A stretch of 64,000 bases of DNA. It comes from Prorocentrum cordatum (Eukaryota > Sar > Dinophyceae > Prorocentrales > Prorocentraceae). The stretch's first letter is position 1. Every line of letters begins with the position of its first letter. Under the pieces are notes generated by a model. That model was not told where the DNA came from. It searched no databases and saw only the letters and a list, made by a program, of their open reading frames with translations. The translations under genes and the position numbers were made by a program. Location: assembly GCA_963575745.1 (NCBI GenBank), contig CAUYUJ010022081.1, forward strand, positions 1 to 64,000, given 5' to 3'. This document shows, one piece after another, positions 47,720-58,601 of the stretch.

Positions 47720-49110
47720 CCCTCTGCGGGCTGAGATGCTCCTCGACGCCATACAGTCGTTGCAACACGATGCAAGACACTTCCCTGGCGCAGTAGGTCT
47801 GCAACACCATCGCCCCGAATCATAACAGGGGATGCGTCGACCCCTATCCCAGGCTCCGTGAGTTTTTTCGAGAGGATCAACAATTTGGGGCCCAACCCTG
47901 GGATATACGAGGGGGGGGCGTCCATCCTCGACAGGGGTGCGTCCGAATAGCCCCCTCGGGATGTATCCCAAGATTCCTCCCCTTTTCTGAGCGACCAAAC
48001 TTTTCTGGCGGAAGTCGGGGATTGGGGGAGAGAAATCGCCTGCGAAATCTGTTGCACCACCCCCCTTTTTCGCTGGACCCCCTCTTATTGGGTCAACCAG
48101 ACAGGGTCGGCGGAGCACGCCGAACAAGCTCCTCGCGCAGTCTGTCGAGGTTGGCCAGCGGCCGGTGCGCTGCCGCACAGGGCCGGCCAGGCTGAGAGGA
48201 GAAACGTCCTCCCTTGGGAGATTCCAGGAGGGAGGAGGACAGCTAAGGGGAAAGCAGATTCGAGACACATTCGAACCGATACTAATCGGAAATCTCGGAG
48301 CATCGGCGGGCTTGAGGGATGTATCGGGCGCCGCGGCCGTCTCAGAGCGTTCCAGGACGCTCTGACAGCGTTCCCGCACGCTCTGAACAGAGTATCTCGA
48401 TTCGAGGCCTGCCTGAACAGGACGCTCTCCAAGGATCTTCGAGGAGGACAGAGGAAGGGGGAGCAGCAGAAGTGCATGGGGAGATGGAGGAAGAGGGGGA
48501 TATTGCACGGAGTTCTGAGCAGGGAGGGAGGGAAGAGGGGAGACGGGAAGGGAAGGGGGGAGGGAGGGGGCGGAAGGAGCGAGGAAAGAGTGGGGAGGTC
48601 GGAGCTGGGAGGAGACTGCGAAGGAGACGGGACGGAGGAGAAAGAACGGGGACTTGGAGAATCGAGGTTGCAGGGAGCGGAGGACGACGAGGGAGGCAGA
48701 GCGGGAGGAGGGTAAGTGGGAAGGAGGAGCAGGAGGACTGCGGCGGAGGAGGAGGAAAACGAGGAGGAGGAGGCGAGGGGAAAGGAGGGTGTTGGAGAAG
48801 GAGCAGCAGCAGCGGGAGGCGCAGGGCGGGGGCGAGAGGAGGCGGGCCGCACGCGTTGGGCAAGCTGCCCCCCCCCCCCACTGCGCGCGCTGTGGGGCGC
48901 GAGGGCCGCTGCTGCAGGGGGCGAGCCACTGGCTGCGCACGACCGGTCCACGGGGAGGGCGCCGCGCAGGGGCTGCCACTCAGACGCTGGCCCCGGCTCG
49001 ACGGGGCACGCCCACTGGGGAGCTGTGCTCCTCCCGCCGGGCTGGCGTCGCGACGACTTGCGGGTGAGAGGACAGCTCACGAAAGTGTTTGGGCGCGGTT
49101 GGTCGCTAGG
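47720..49110. other. No firm gene; weak minus-strand frames
   Basis: 47720-48060 minus reads KKLTEPGIGVDASPVMIRGD and LLRQGSVLHRVATTVWRRGA, which looks like protein but has no ATG or defined end. 48470-48860 is GGA/GGGA-rich low complexity. Confidence 0.25.
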
Positions 49111-49120
49111 CACAATGCAG

Positions 49121-49690
49121 TGGAGGCCAGTCCACACGAAGAACCTTCCACACGAAACCCAACCCTGAGACCCCAGGACGTCCACCGATTTTTGATGCGG
49201 ACACGTCACGCTTTCCATCACAAAACCATCGAAACCCAAGAAACCCAGGGCACCCTGGAGGCTGTTTGGGCGGTGTTGGTCCCTGGCAGGAGAGCCCAGA
49301 ATCGAATCGACAAGTCGGATCGGCGATCGGAATGACTCGGATCGGCGGAAGTCGGCAGCCGAGTCGGGAAAAATCGAATCGGCTGAAATCGGCAGGCTAG
49401 TCTGCCTCCACGAAGAAATCGGAGCCCCCACATCGGAATCCCAAACCGAACTGAATCGGAAGCCACCTAAATCGAGTCGAATCGAACCGGAGGAATCGAA
49501 ACGAGCCCTGTGTTGGTCGCTGGGCACGTGTGATCCCTTCTAGAACGTGAGGCCCCACGCCGGCCAAAACGCACGGAACGTCCAAAGGGTATCCCCCCAG
49601 GGTGCTCCGGAACATCCAGCGAGCACGAAGAGCGTGAAGGTATCCTCCCCGAGCCGACCTCAATATGATGCCTCGGTCCGACCGCGGTTC
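49121..49690. repeat. F2 dispersed repeat, long copy without F1
   Basis: Aligns with both halves of 26531-27165. 49310-49510 contains an AATCGGA(A/T)-rich short repeat not in the other copies. Confidence 0.65.
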
Positions 49691-49795
49691 GGCGCTACTC
49701 GCCGCTACGCATTCGGCCTAAGACGCGCGGAAACTCTTGCGATTTACGGTCGAAGGCTGCATGTCCTGAGTTACCCAACTTCGCTCAGGTCGGGC

Positions 49796-49931
49796 GTGCC
49801 CTCCTACAGGGAATTCTTGGACGAAAAATAAAAAAAAAAATACAACCATCAGAAAGGCTCAAACACACCCAGAACCGACCCCAGACGATTGACTTTTGAA
49901 ACCAATTCCTGTGGTGAGACACGCCCGACTT
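49796..49931 (+). mobile_element. F1 MITE
   Basis: CAGGTCGGGCGTGCCCTCCT ... GTGGTGAGACACGCCCGACT. TSD unclear. Confidence 0.7.
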
Positions 49932-50258
49932 CGCGGTGCGCCCCGCGGTGCACGATTACCTTCGCGCGGAGGGCGCCGCCACAGGACGCCGCCACAGCGC
50001 GCCGCCACAGGGGGGGTGGCCCCATCGGCGGCCCTTTGGCGGGCGGCCCCTCGTGTCGACGAAGAGGGCGAGCACGACGACGACGACGACGACGACGTCG
50101 ACGACGACGAAAGACACTTCGCGCATCGCGCCCCGCGGTGCGCGATCACCTCCGCGCCCTCGCGCAGCCCCCCCCGTTGTAGAAAGGCCCGGGACGCGGC
50201 AGGCGAAGCTCGATGACCTCCGCGATCCCGCGGGCGACCCAGGTTCATGTCGGGCATA

Positions 50259-50424
50259 TCTGAAAGGGGCCCAGGGACACACAAATACATACACAAACAC
50301 ACACACACACATCCCAGGATTCCCAAGCTGTTCTTCTTGTTTTCTGGGTTCTCGCCTTCCCCCCACTTTCATAGTTTCCCATGCTTGCTGGGGGGTCGAC
50401 GATTACTTGTGTCTGTGTGTTTAA
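50259..50424 (+). mobile_element. F8 element, copy 2, 3' end abutted by F1
   Basis: TCTGAAAGGGGCCCAGGGAC start and TCGACGATTACTTGTGTCTG near the end. The terminus is replaced by an F1 element. Confidence 0.65.
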
Positions 50425-50580
50425 TATGTCCCCCTGGCTGCAGGCGGGTTTGGGAAGACAAGTTTCGAACAATAGTCCGCAAATGTTCAACGATGGTCAA
50501 AAATAGTCTGAAAAATCGCCCCCGGATTACTATTCTGCTTGTTTTGAATGTTCCTCCTGTGGATGGACATGCCCGGCTTA
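50425..50580 (+). mobile_element. F1 MITE, left terminus truncated
   Basis: ATGTCCCCCTGGCTGCAGGC ... CTCCTGTGGATGGACATGCC. The outer ten bases of the left end are missing. Confidence 0.65.
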
Positions 50581-50637
50581 AATGCAGGTCGCTGGCATCC
50601 TGTGCATCGACCAAGCCTGAACCATCGCGGCCTACAC

Positions 50638-50790
50638 GCTGGTCGGAAGAAGTAGGTGAAGACATGAAGTAGGAAGGCGGGCGAAGCAGATTGGGCCCGG
50701 GTCCTCCCAGAGAGCAACAACACACAGCGAGAGCACAGCGATTGTTTAAGCAGGGCGGCGATTGAAGTAGATTGGAATCTGGGAAGCGTG
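50638..50790. repeat. F11 dispersed repeat, copy 2
   Basis: TGGTCGGAAGAAGTAGGTGA, GACATGAAGTAGGAAGGCGG, then TGAAGTAGATTGGAATCTGG. Confidence 0.6.
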
Positions 50791-50799
50791 TGCGCGTAA

Positions 50800-51475
50800 T
50801 GTCTGCGAGCGTGTGCGTGCGTGTCTGTCGGCGAAGTGTCGCCGCCCAGTCTGGGGGGCACCCCAAGCGACCCGGACCGGCGGCACTGGCCGAAGGCCAC
50901 TGCAACACATGCTCCCAACGACTGGCGAGTACGGACAGCGCCGATCACTCGATGGTGGGGCCGTTGCTGGGCCAATGGCGGCGCTCCATCTTGACCGCCA
51001 GCGCTGGGAGGCCGCCGCCGCGCCAGCGCGGCACGGGTCCGCTGTGCCCCCCCAGAGGGGCCCCCCGTGGCAGGGATCTCTCGAGACCGCCCTTGAGCAT
51101 CTGACTCCCACCAGCCCTCTAGGGCTCTAGGGCGCAGGTGGTCTGGAGAGCTTCCTCTTCCAACCCCCTTCTTGCCATCTGGGAAGGGCTTTATCTTCCC
51201 TAATAATAAACACCCCCTCCCCCATCCAGCCGGCAGCCAACCCAAAACCATGCGCACACCATGAGCATCTGAATTTTGCCATGCCTCCAAGGCCGCCTTG
51301 GAATGAGTCGACGTCGACAGGTGCGCAGGTTCGAGCGGGCCCTTGCGTCGGAAACGACGGATCTGGAAGGGGGGTTGGAATAGAACGACTAGATCTATAC
51401 ATGCGAAACAGACGCGTTCTGAGGGCGCTTGGAGGGGGAGGGGGGAGTCCCGAACCGCCCCCCCCCGGGCCTGCG
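50800..51475. other. No gene recognised
   Basis: Frames on both strands are Arg/Pro-biased only. Confidence 0.3.
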
Positions 51476-51479
51476 CTGG

Positions 51480-52290
51480 CGCCGGCGTGGACGTGGGCGT
51501 GGGCGTGGACGCGGGAGTGGGCGTGGGCGTGGGCGTGGGTGTGGACGTGAGCGTGAGCGTGAGCGTGAGCGTGGTCATGGACGTGCGTGGGCGTGGGCGT
51601 GGGCGTGGGTGTGGGCGTGGGCGTGGGCGCGGGCGTGGGCGTGGGCGTGGGCGTGCGTGTGAGCGTGGGCGTGGGCGTGGGCGTGGTCGTGGGCGTGGGC
51701 GCGGGCGCGGGCGCGGGCGTTGGCGTGGGCGTGGGCGTGGGCGCGGGCGTGGGCGTGGGCGTGGGCGTGGGCGGGCGTGCGTGGGCGTGGGCGTGTGATC
51801 GTTGGCGAGGGTGGGCGTGGGCGTGGGCGTGTGCGCGGAGCGCGGGCGTGGGCGTGGGTGTGGGCGTGGGCGTGGGGGCGTGCGTGTGGGCGTGTTGGGC
51901 GGTGATCGTATGGCGAGGGTGGGTGTGGGCGTGGCGTGGGCGTGTGCGCGGGCGTGGGCGTGGGCGTGCGTGTGGGCGTGGGCGTGGGCGTGGGCGTGGT
52001 CGCGGGCGCGGGCGTGGGCGTGGGCGTTGGCGTTGGCGTAGGCGTGGGCGTGCGCGGGCGTAGGTGTGGGCGTAGGTCTGGGAGCGGGCTTGGAAGTGGG
52101 CGTGGGCATGGGCGCGGGAATTGGGAGTGTGCGTGGGCGTGAGTGTGAGCGTGGGCGTGGGCGTGGGCGTGGGCGTGGGCGCGGGCGTGCGTGAGCGTTG
52201 GCGTTGGCGTGGGCGTGGGCGCGGGCGCGGGCGTGGGCCTGCAGTGCGTGGGTGTGGGCGTGGGCGTGGGTGTGGGCGTCGGCCGCCGCC
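51480..52290. repeat. GTGGGC hexamer array, about 800 bp
   Basis: GGGCGT/GTGGGC units with GAGCGT and GCGGGC variants. Val/Gly, Trp/Ala and (minus) Pro/Thr/His frames over it are artefacts. Confidence 0.95.
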
Positions 52291-52604
52291 GCCAGCGCCG
52301 GCGCGCCTGGGCCGGCGCCGGGGAGGGTTCGGGGAGGGGGGTTCGGGGAGGGGAGCCCACCTGGTTCTGTTCGACGGCGCCAAACGTGGGGGGGGGGAGG
52401 GCTCCCCCCCTGGTCCAAACGCGCCGCCGAATGTTCCAAAGGCAAGCGCTCGTGAAACGCGCCCCCTCATACGTGCACGTCGCCCCTGCCAAGCCCCTCC
52501 CTGGCCCAGAATCGGTGTGTTATGCCTCCCTGGCCAAGCCAGCACAGCTGGCTTGAAATTATCCCAGTGCGACCCTACCTAGGCAATGGAGCATTTAGGA
52601 AAGC

Positions 52605-53125
52605 AACATCTACATCTACACTATGCTATGTTATGCTGCGCTATGCTATGCTATGCTATTATGCTGTGCTGCGCTATGCTATGCTCTGCTATGCTGCGCT
52701 GTGCTATGCTAAGCAATGTGATGAAATGTTATGCGTTGCTATGATGCGCTATGCGATGCTATGCTGAGATATGCTATGTTATGATATGCTAAGATTGGCT
52801 ATGTTATGTTATTAAATGTTGTGCAAATGCTGCGCTGCGCTATGCCGCGCTGCGCTAAGCTAAGCTAACGTAAACTAAGATATGCTAAGCTAAGCTAAGC
52901 TAAGCTAAGCTAGGCTAGGCTAAGCTAAGCTAAGCTAAGCCAAGTTAAGCCAAGCTAAGCTATGCTAAGATGATATAGACTAAGCTAGCTAAGCTAAGCT
53001 GAACTAAGCTAAGCCAAGCTAAGCTAAGCTAGGCTAGGCAAAGCAAAGCAAAGCTAAGCTAGGCTAAGCTAAGCGAAGCTAAGATGAGATAAGCTAAGCT
53101 AAGCTTAGCTAAGCTAAGCTGGGTG
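52605..53125. repeat. GCTAT then GCTAA pentamer array, about 520 bp
   Basis: The left part (52605-52840) is built of TATGC units and the right part (52845-53125) of TAAGC units, with single-base variants. Confidence 0.95.
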
Positions 53126-53275
53126 AACTCAGGGGGCGCAACTGGGGGAACCGAGGGGCGGATCCTGGGGGAACCGCCCGGGGCGGGGAGCACTGCCCGG
53201 CCCTTTAAGCACACAGGGTAAGAATCCTTCTAGGCAGAGCCTAGGTAGGGAACAACTCCTGGGCTGAGCCCAGGA

Positions 53276-53467
53276 TTCGGGAGCGCGCAAACATGGATTA
53301 GCGATACGTGGATTTGGCGCGCGGTCGCCAACTCTATGGAACGGGGGAGGTCTCACCAAGATGCGGCCAATGCCGCCTCGTTCGGCGGCGGAAGTCCGCG
53401 ATTTCCAATGGAAATGGGACTCGTCGCTAATCCACAACCCCTTGATCCATGTTTGCGATCGCCCGAA
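53276..53467. mobile_element. F5 inverted-repeat element, copy 2
   Basis: TTCGGGAGCGCGCAAACATG ... CATGTTTGCGATCGCCCGAA. The flanks share TGGGC(T/C)GAGCCCAGGA on both sides. Confidence 0.75.
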
Positions 53468-53497
53468 GGACAGGCCTTGCCTGGGCCGAGCCCAGGA

Positions 53498-54150
53498 CCT
53501 CCTCCTCCTCCTCCTGCTCCTCCCCCTCCTCCTCCTCCTCCTCCTCCTCCTCCTCCTCCTCCTCCTCCTCCTCCTCCTCCTCCTCCTCCTCATCCTCAGC
53601 CTCCGCCTCTTCCACCTCCTCCTCCTCCTCCTCCTCCGCCTCCGCCTCCGACTCCGCTTCCTCATCCTCCTCCTCCCCTCCTTGTCCTCCATGTCATCCA
53701 TTTCCTCCTCCTCCTCCTCCTCCTCGTCCTCCTCCTCCTCCTCCTCCTCCCCCTCGCTCCTCCCTCCTCGCTCCTCCTCCTCCTCCGCCTCCTCCGCCTC
53801 CGCCTCCGCCTCCCTCCTCCCATTCCTCCTCCTCCTCCTCCTCCTCCTCCGCCTCCTCCTCCTCCTCCTCCTCCTCCTCCTCCCCCTCCTCATCCTCCGC
53901 CTCCGCCTCCCCCTCCTCCTCCTCCTCCTCCTCCGCCTCCGCCTCCGCCTCCGACTCCGCCTCCTCTTCCTCATCCTCCTCCTCCTTCTCCTCCTCCTCC
54001 TCCGCCTCCTCCTTCTCCTTGTCCTCCATGTCCTCCTCCTCCGCCCCCACCTCCTCTGCCTCCGCCTCCGCCTCCGCCTCCGTCTCCTCCTCCTCCGCCT
54101 CCTCCTCCTCCTCCGCCTCCTCCTCCTCCTCCTCCGCCTCCTCCTCCCGT
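53498..54150. repeat. TCC/CTC and CCG triplet array, about 650 bp
   Basis: Includes a 90-base perfect TCC stretch and GCCTCC blocks. Confidence 0.95.
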
Positions 54151-54164
54151 TTCGGCCCCATGCG

Positions 54165-54650
54165 GGGCGCGCGGGGGGTGCCGCGGCGCGGCTCGAAGCG
54201 GCGTTGCCGCGGCGAGCCATGGAGGCATGCGCAGACCGTTTCAACTGCTCGTCAGCGAAGGGCTCGCTGGACAAGCTGGGGCCCGGCGCATTGTGGAGCG
54301 CTTCCTCAAGGATCTCGAGGTCGGCAGTGGGGAGACCCTCGAGTGGCAGGCGGTGCTGCGCGGCCAGTTCAGCATCCATGGCGGTCTCCAAAACGGCGGC
54401 AGTGCGGCCGTTTGAGGTGGACCGAAAGGGTGTGGCAGCCTGCCACAGGAAGCAGAGTCTGGCATCGATGGGGCTCGGCTACGGGAAGTTGCAGGGCTTC
54501 AAGGGCAAGGTGGACCTTGGCTGTGGCCCTCTCGAACAGGCGGCGGGACAGGTCGGAAGCCGCCGATCGCTGCGGCCACCTTCGAAGGCCCCGTCGACCA
54601 GTGTGAGGGCGGCGGCATTCTGGCTACAGAGAGGCAGGATCCTGATGGGC
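54165..54650 (-). CDS. Coding fragment, frameshifted, unassigned
   Basis: One minus frame (from about 54470) reads DARLCFLWQAATPFRSTSNG, then METAMDAELAAQHRLPLEGL, PTADLEILEEALHNAPGPSL and PFADEQLKRSAH before entering the GGA array. Just upstream another frame reads DLSRRLFERATAKVHLALEA. Both look like real helical protein, so this is probably a decayed gene or exon pair. No family recognised. Confidence 0.35.
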
Positions 54651-54674
54651 AGGATGGACCCGAGCTCTTGGTGT

Positions 54675-54826
54675 TAGGTCGGGCCTGTCCCCTTCCAGGG
54701 GGATGTTGGACGAAACGGAAAAAACAGAAAACGCTCAAAGAAATAAAAATACTCCAAAAATAGTCCCCAGACTTTTTGTTTAAACAATGTTTGAATATTC
54801 CTCCTGCAGAGGGACAGGCCCGACAC
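54675..54826 (+). mobile_element. F1 MITE
   Basis: TAGGTCGGGCCTGTCCCCTT ... AGAGGGACAGGCCCGACACA. GCTCT(T/C)GGTG(T/C) occurs on the left (54664-54674) and three bases beyond the right end. Confidence 0.8.
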
Positions 54827-55055
54827 AAGCGCTCTCGGTGCAAGACAGCGCTGCTGACCAAGGAGAGCGTGGCGCCGGAGGCACGGGAGCGCGGGCAGGC
54901 GAGCGAGGACGAGGCATGGGGCACCAGCTGGCCGAGGGCCGCACGCCGGCCTCGCGCATCCGGAGAATCCGGCGACGAATTCCAAGCCGGCGCCCTCGCA
55001 TCCTCGGGAAGACCGCTCCCGGAGCCTCCCCAAGGGGGGGCCCTCGTAGCCCCCT

Positions 55056-55249
55056 TCGGGAGCGGCCAAGAGGGGGGTGTCCAAGAGGGGGGCGTGCAAA
55101 TCATGACCCGCGGCACGTGCGCGGCCCAGCGGGGGGGCCAGGGACGTCATGGAATACGAAGGGGCGCCATAAATCTGGGGAAATATCATGGCCCCCGCCA
55201 TGATATCCACCCCCCCCTAGTCATCACCCCCCTCTTTTCTGCCCCCGAC
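55056..55249. mobile_element. F4 inverted-repeat element, copy 3
   Basis: TCGGGAGCGGCCAAGAGGGG ... CCCCTCTTTTCTGCCCCCGA. Internal palindrome ATATCATGGC-CCCC-GCCATGATAT at 55184-55207. Confidence 0.75.
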
Positions 55250-55335
55250 TCATAGCCCCCTGTTCCGTTTCAGGCGACGTCCGGGAAAGCCGGCGAAGCG
55301 GGCGAAGCCGGCAGGAAAACGGGTACGGATAGCGC

Positions 55336-55465
55336 TAGGTCGGGCCTGTCCCCCTACAGGGGGATCTTGGGCGAAAAATTAGGAAAATACTCAAAAAGTA
55401 CCCCCAAAATGCTCAAACATGACTATCTTTGAAGATCCCTCCTGCAGAGCGACAGGCCCGACGTA
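55336..55465 (+). mobile_element. F1 MITE with imperfect TSD
   Basis: TAGGTCGGGCCTGTCCCCCT ... AGCGACAGGCCCGACGTA. Flanks CGGATAGCGC / AGGGTAGCGA (7 of 10). Confidence 0.8.
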
Positions 55466-55565
55466 AGGGTAGCGACATGGTGGAGGAGAGCGCCCCACCG
55501 GTGGCTCAGCGGGAGGCCGCGGGCCTTCTGGGCGGGAGGGCCACGCGGCTCCCGGCCAGGAAGCT

Positions 55566-55960
55566 CCCGGAGGCCAAGCGTCGCACGAGGAGCCGTTCAT
55601 CGACAGCGGCTTCGGGGGCAATATCTGAAGGGGCCCTGGGACACACAAATAAATACACACAAATAACAGTATTCCCTATATTTTCCCATATCTTCTGCGT
55701 TTTTGTCTCCCCCCCATTTCCCATATTTTTCCATATCTTCCTGGGGATCGACGGTAAATTGTGTCTGCGTGCTTTTTGCCCCTCCTGAATATCGACGACG
55801 GGGTCTTCGGCCACCACAATGGCGGAGTGATGGACTGGTACCTCTGCGAGTACTTTATGGAAGAGAGCACGCAGGCCGTGCAGAGCAGCTTCCAGACTGA
55901 CGTCGAGATCGACAAGGCCGGGCGAACGGGGAGGATAGCAAAGGGGGGGGGTGAGAATCA
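55566..55960 (+). pseudogene. Host-like coding segment, copy A, interrupted by F8
   Basis: Before F8 a frame reads SHEEPFIDSGFGGNI. Immediately after, the same frame reads IDDGVFGHHNGGVMDWYLCE and YFMEESTQAVQSSFQTDVEI, ending near 55970. Removing F8 plus one copy of AATAT (168 bp) joins the two parts in frame. The second part matches copy B at 56103. Family not recognised; the segment is acidic and helical. Confidence 0.45.
55625..55787 (+). mobile_element. F8 element, copy 3, within a coding segment
   Basis: CTGAAGGGGCCCTGGGACAC ... GCTTTTTGCCCCTCCTG. Flanked by AATAT at 55620-55624 and 55788-55792. Confidence 0.75.
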
Positions 55961-56102
55961 GCTCACGTAGCTGAGTTTCCCGGCGCCTGCCGGCGCCGGA
56001 GGCGGCCATGCATCGAGGAAGGGGCCCCTCGGTGGGGCCGACACCGCCTGCATGCAGCAGATCTCGTAACCCCCCCTTTCTCTATCCCCCCCCCTTCGTC
56101 CA

Positions 56103-56560
56103 GCCCGAGATATCGACGACGGAGTCGCCGGCGGAGTGATGGACTGGTACCTCGCCGAGTACTTCTTGGAAGAGAGCACGCAGGCCGTGCAGAGCAGCTT
56201 CGACAGGGCCTCCCAGGATATGGCTACGGAGCTCGTGGAGACGAGGGAGTCCGCACGGAAGTGGAAGCAGGAGCGCGACCATGTCGAGGCCGGCGACAAG
56301 ACGGCGGTCGCGAAGTACGCGGCGTGCCGCAGTGCGGAGTCCGAGGAGGGCACCGCGGGGACACGTGCAAGGACGTGGGGGTGAGCGGCAGCATCGCGGA
56401 GACGGTGCGGAGCCTCAGCGGGACGGAGCAGGCACTCGGCGTGGCGCCGGGGTCCACCGACTTCGAGGAGAGCCCCATCTTCAGCACCTTCGACCCCCAG
56501 GCCACGATGCAGCTCACCTCGGACGGCTTCTGCGACGGCCTCGACTGCGCAGGGCATGCG
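56103..56560 (+). CDS. Host-like coding segment, copy B
   Basis: Reads IDDGVAGGVMDWYLAEYFLE, ESTQAVQSSFDRASQDMATE and LVETRESARKWKQERDHVEA to about 56350 in one frame. Another frame then continues CKDVGVSGSIAETVRSLSGT and FSTFDPQATMQLTSDGFCDG before the GGA array. Homologous to copy A over the first 45 residues. Probably an exon pair or a frameshifted gene. A coiled coil is likely in the EST...KWKQERD part. Confidence 0.45.
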
Positions 56561-56650
56561 AGGCGGAGGAGGAGGAGGAGGAAGAGGGGGAGGAGGAGGA
56601 GGAGGAGGAGGAGGAGGAGGAGGAGGAGGAGGAGGAGGAGGAGGAGGCTG
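56560..56650. repeat. GGA array
   Basis: GGA triplets directly after coding copy B. Confidence 0.95.
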
Positions 56651-56924
56651 GAGGACCTCAAGGAGCTGGCTCGCACAGCAGGCCGGGGAGGAGGAGCCGA
56701 GCTCCAGGAGCAGACGCAGGCCAAGGCCCGAGGAGGTGGGCGCTGGGGGGGGGGGGCAAGTCGTCTCCTGTCTGCGGGGCCTCGGGCCCCCGGGGCGGGT
56801 TCCCTGGCCCTCCTGGCCCCCCTGGCTGCACCTGGGCTGCGGTCAGGAGAAGGCTCCTCTGCCGCGGCGCAGCGGCGGCGGTGCCGAGCAGGTCGTCAGA
56901 CTTGATGTAGTCAGCACCCCCAGA

Positions 56925-57065
56925 CCCCTCCTCCTCCTCCTCCCCTCCTCCTCCTCCTCCTCCTCCTCCTCCTCCTCTCCTCTCCTCCTCCGCCTCCGCC
57001 TCCGCCTCCTCCGCCTCCGCCTCCGCCTCCGCCTCCTCCTCCTCCTCCACCTCCTCCCATTCAAC
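56925..57065. repeat. TCC and GCC triplet array
   Basis: TCC then CCGCCT units. Confidence 0.95.
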
Positions 57066-57291
57066 CTCCAATCCGTCCTCCTCCTGAAAGCGGGCGGCTT
57101 GGTTTAGGTGGGATTGGCCCCCAACTGAGAAAACTTCCGTGGAGGCACCGTAAACGGCTACGTCTCTTCTCCGTTGCGGGCGTGCCTTCGGGAGCGCACC
57201 CTCGCCCAGTGCCCGATTTTTTTGCGGTGCGTGTTTGCGCACTGCCAGGGATGTCTCAGGCGGGTGGTAATGGGGAGAGACCCAAACTCGC

Positions 57292-57413
57292 CATCGCTCG
57301 GACGTCCATTCCCTGTGTTTTTGTTCGGTTTCGTGCGTGCTTGTTCGCCAAATGATCAAGGATGCTCCTCGATGGTCCTCGCCGACGGAAAAAATGCACA
57401 CGTCCGAGCGATG
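57292..57413. mobile_element. F6 short inverted-repeat element, copy 2
   Basis: CATCGCTCGGACGTCCATTC ... CACACGTCCGAGCGATG. Confidence 0.7.
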
Positions 57414-57895
57414 CCCAGCAAAGGGGGGAATGAAGAGAAGAGCCCTATAGAGCCTCTCTAGGGCCCTTTCCTTCACCGCCCATTTCGCCCCCCCCCCCAC
57501 CCTTACCACCCGCTCGAATGACCCTGGCCCAAGGCGGCCCCAGATGTAGGAACAAGGAAAGGCGACACCAACACCAACAGGGCGAGGAAATGCGCGGAGG
57601 CAAGGGCGGTCTACCTGGTGGTGTGTTCCCCCCCTCTCGCTCGAGACATCCCCAGTCTCTCGCTCGGGGAGGCATCGTGGATCTCCTCGCTGGAGGTGGG
57701 CCCCCTGGTGGTGTTGGTATCGCTTCTCCTCCCTCCGAAGATGTTCCAGGGAGGCCCACGTGGCCTCCGGAGCACCCCCTGCCCGGGGAGCCGCCGACGG
57801 CTCCAGAACGGCGCGACTGTCATGCCTGGGAAGCGGTGGCCCGAGGTCACCTCTGGCAGCCCCGACCGGGGGTATAACGGTGACCGGGTCCTGTG
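57414..57895. other. No gene recognised
   Basis: GC-rich with Gly/Pro-biased frames only. Confidence 0.3.
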
Positions 57896-57905
57896 AAACT
57901 AGGGT

Positions 57906-58061
57906 GAAGTCGGGCCTGCCCTCCCACAGGGGGATGCTGGACGAAGAACAACAAATAGTCTAAAAATACCCCCCAATGGTCAAAAATACTGCATGAATCG
58001 TCTCGAAATTATTGTTCGACTATTTTGAGTATTCCTCCTGTAGAGGGACAGGCCCGGCTTA
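57906..58061 (+). mobile_element. F1 MITE with near-perfect TSD
   Basis: GAAGTCGGGCCTGCCCTCCC ... GGACAGGCCCGGCTTA. Flanks AAACTAGGGT / AAACTAGGGC (9 of 10). Confidence 0.85.
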
Positions 58062-58247
58062 AAACTAGGGCCAGGCTCCCCAGGCCGTCCCAGGCAAATT
58101 CCCATCCCAAATCGTTTCTGGATGGTCCCGGCAAGGGCCGACCTCTGACCCCCTTTCGTGAAAACGACCTGGGGTCGGATCCATCGGGCGCAGGCCAACA
58201 AAAACTGCGGCCGCAGGAACCTCTCGGAAACCAAGCAGGGCAACTCG

Positions 58248-58385
58248 CTACCCGTCGGTCGGAAGAAGTGGGTAGAAGCATGAAGCTCCCGCCCGCCCCC
58301 TGAAGAGGGAGCAAGGAACACCTAGGCGCCTAAAATGGAAGGCGCCTATCGTAGATCGGGATCTGGGCATCCCAAAATATTCACC
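58248..58385. repeat. F11 dispersed repeat, copy 3 (diverged)
   Basis: CGGTCGGAAGAAGTGGGTAG and GAAGCATGAAG match copies 1 and 2; the second half is diverged. Confidence 0.5.
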
Positions 58386-58601
58386 CAGACATCCGGCTGC
58401 TCCAATTTTTTCGATGGGCCCCGGAGGTCTGGACCACTTCCCTATAGGGCCGGTTTTTCGCCCCGAGTCGTTCTTTGACGCTCCCGAGACCCGGCGAGGG
58501 CCCCCGGAGGCCGAAATCAGCCCAAATCCGCCCACTATTTGTTGGAGCGTCGGATCCCTGGGTGCTTTCAACGACCGACGAATCATCGACTTGGCAGGAG
58601 T

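Noticed and set aside
51127-52545. Pro/Thr/His-rich minus-strand frames of 300-650 codons
   Set aside because: They are translations of the GTGGGC hexamer array and flanking GC-rich DNA.
53129-54677. Poly-Arg, poly-Leu and poly-Ser frames of 350-440 codons
   Set aside because: Triplet-array artefacts. Only the short 54165-54650 minus segment looks like protein.
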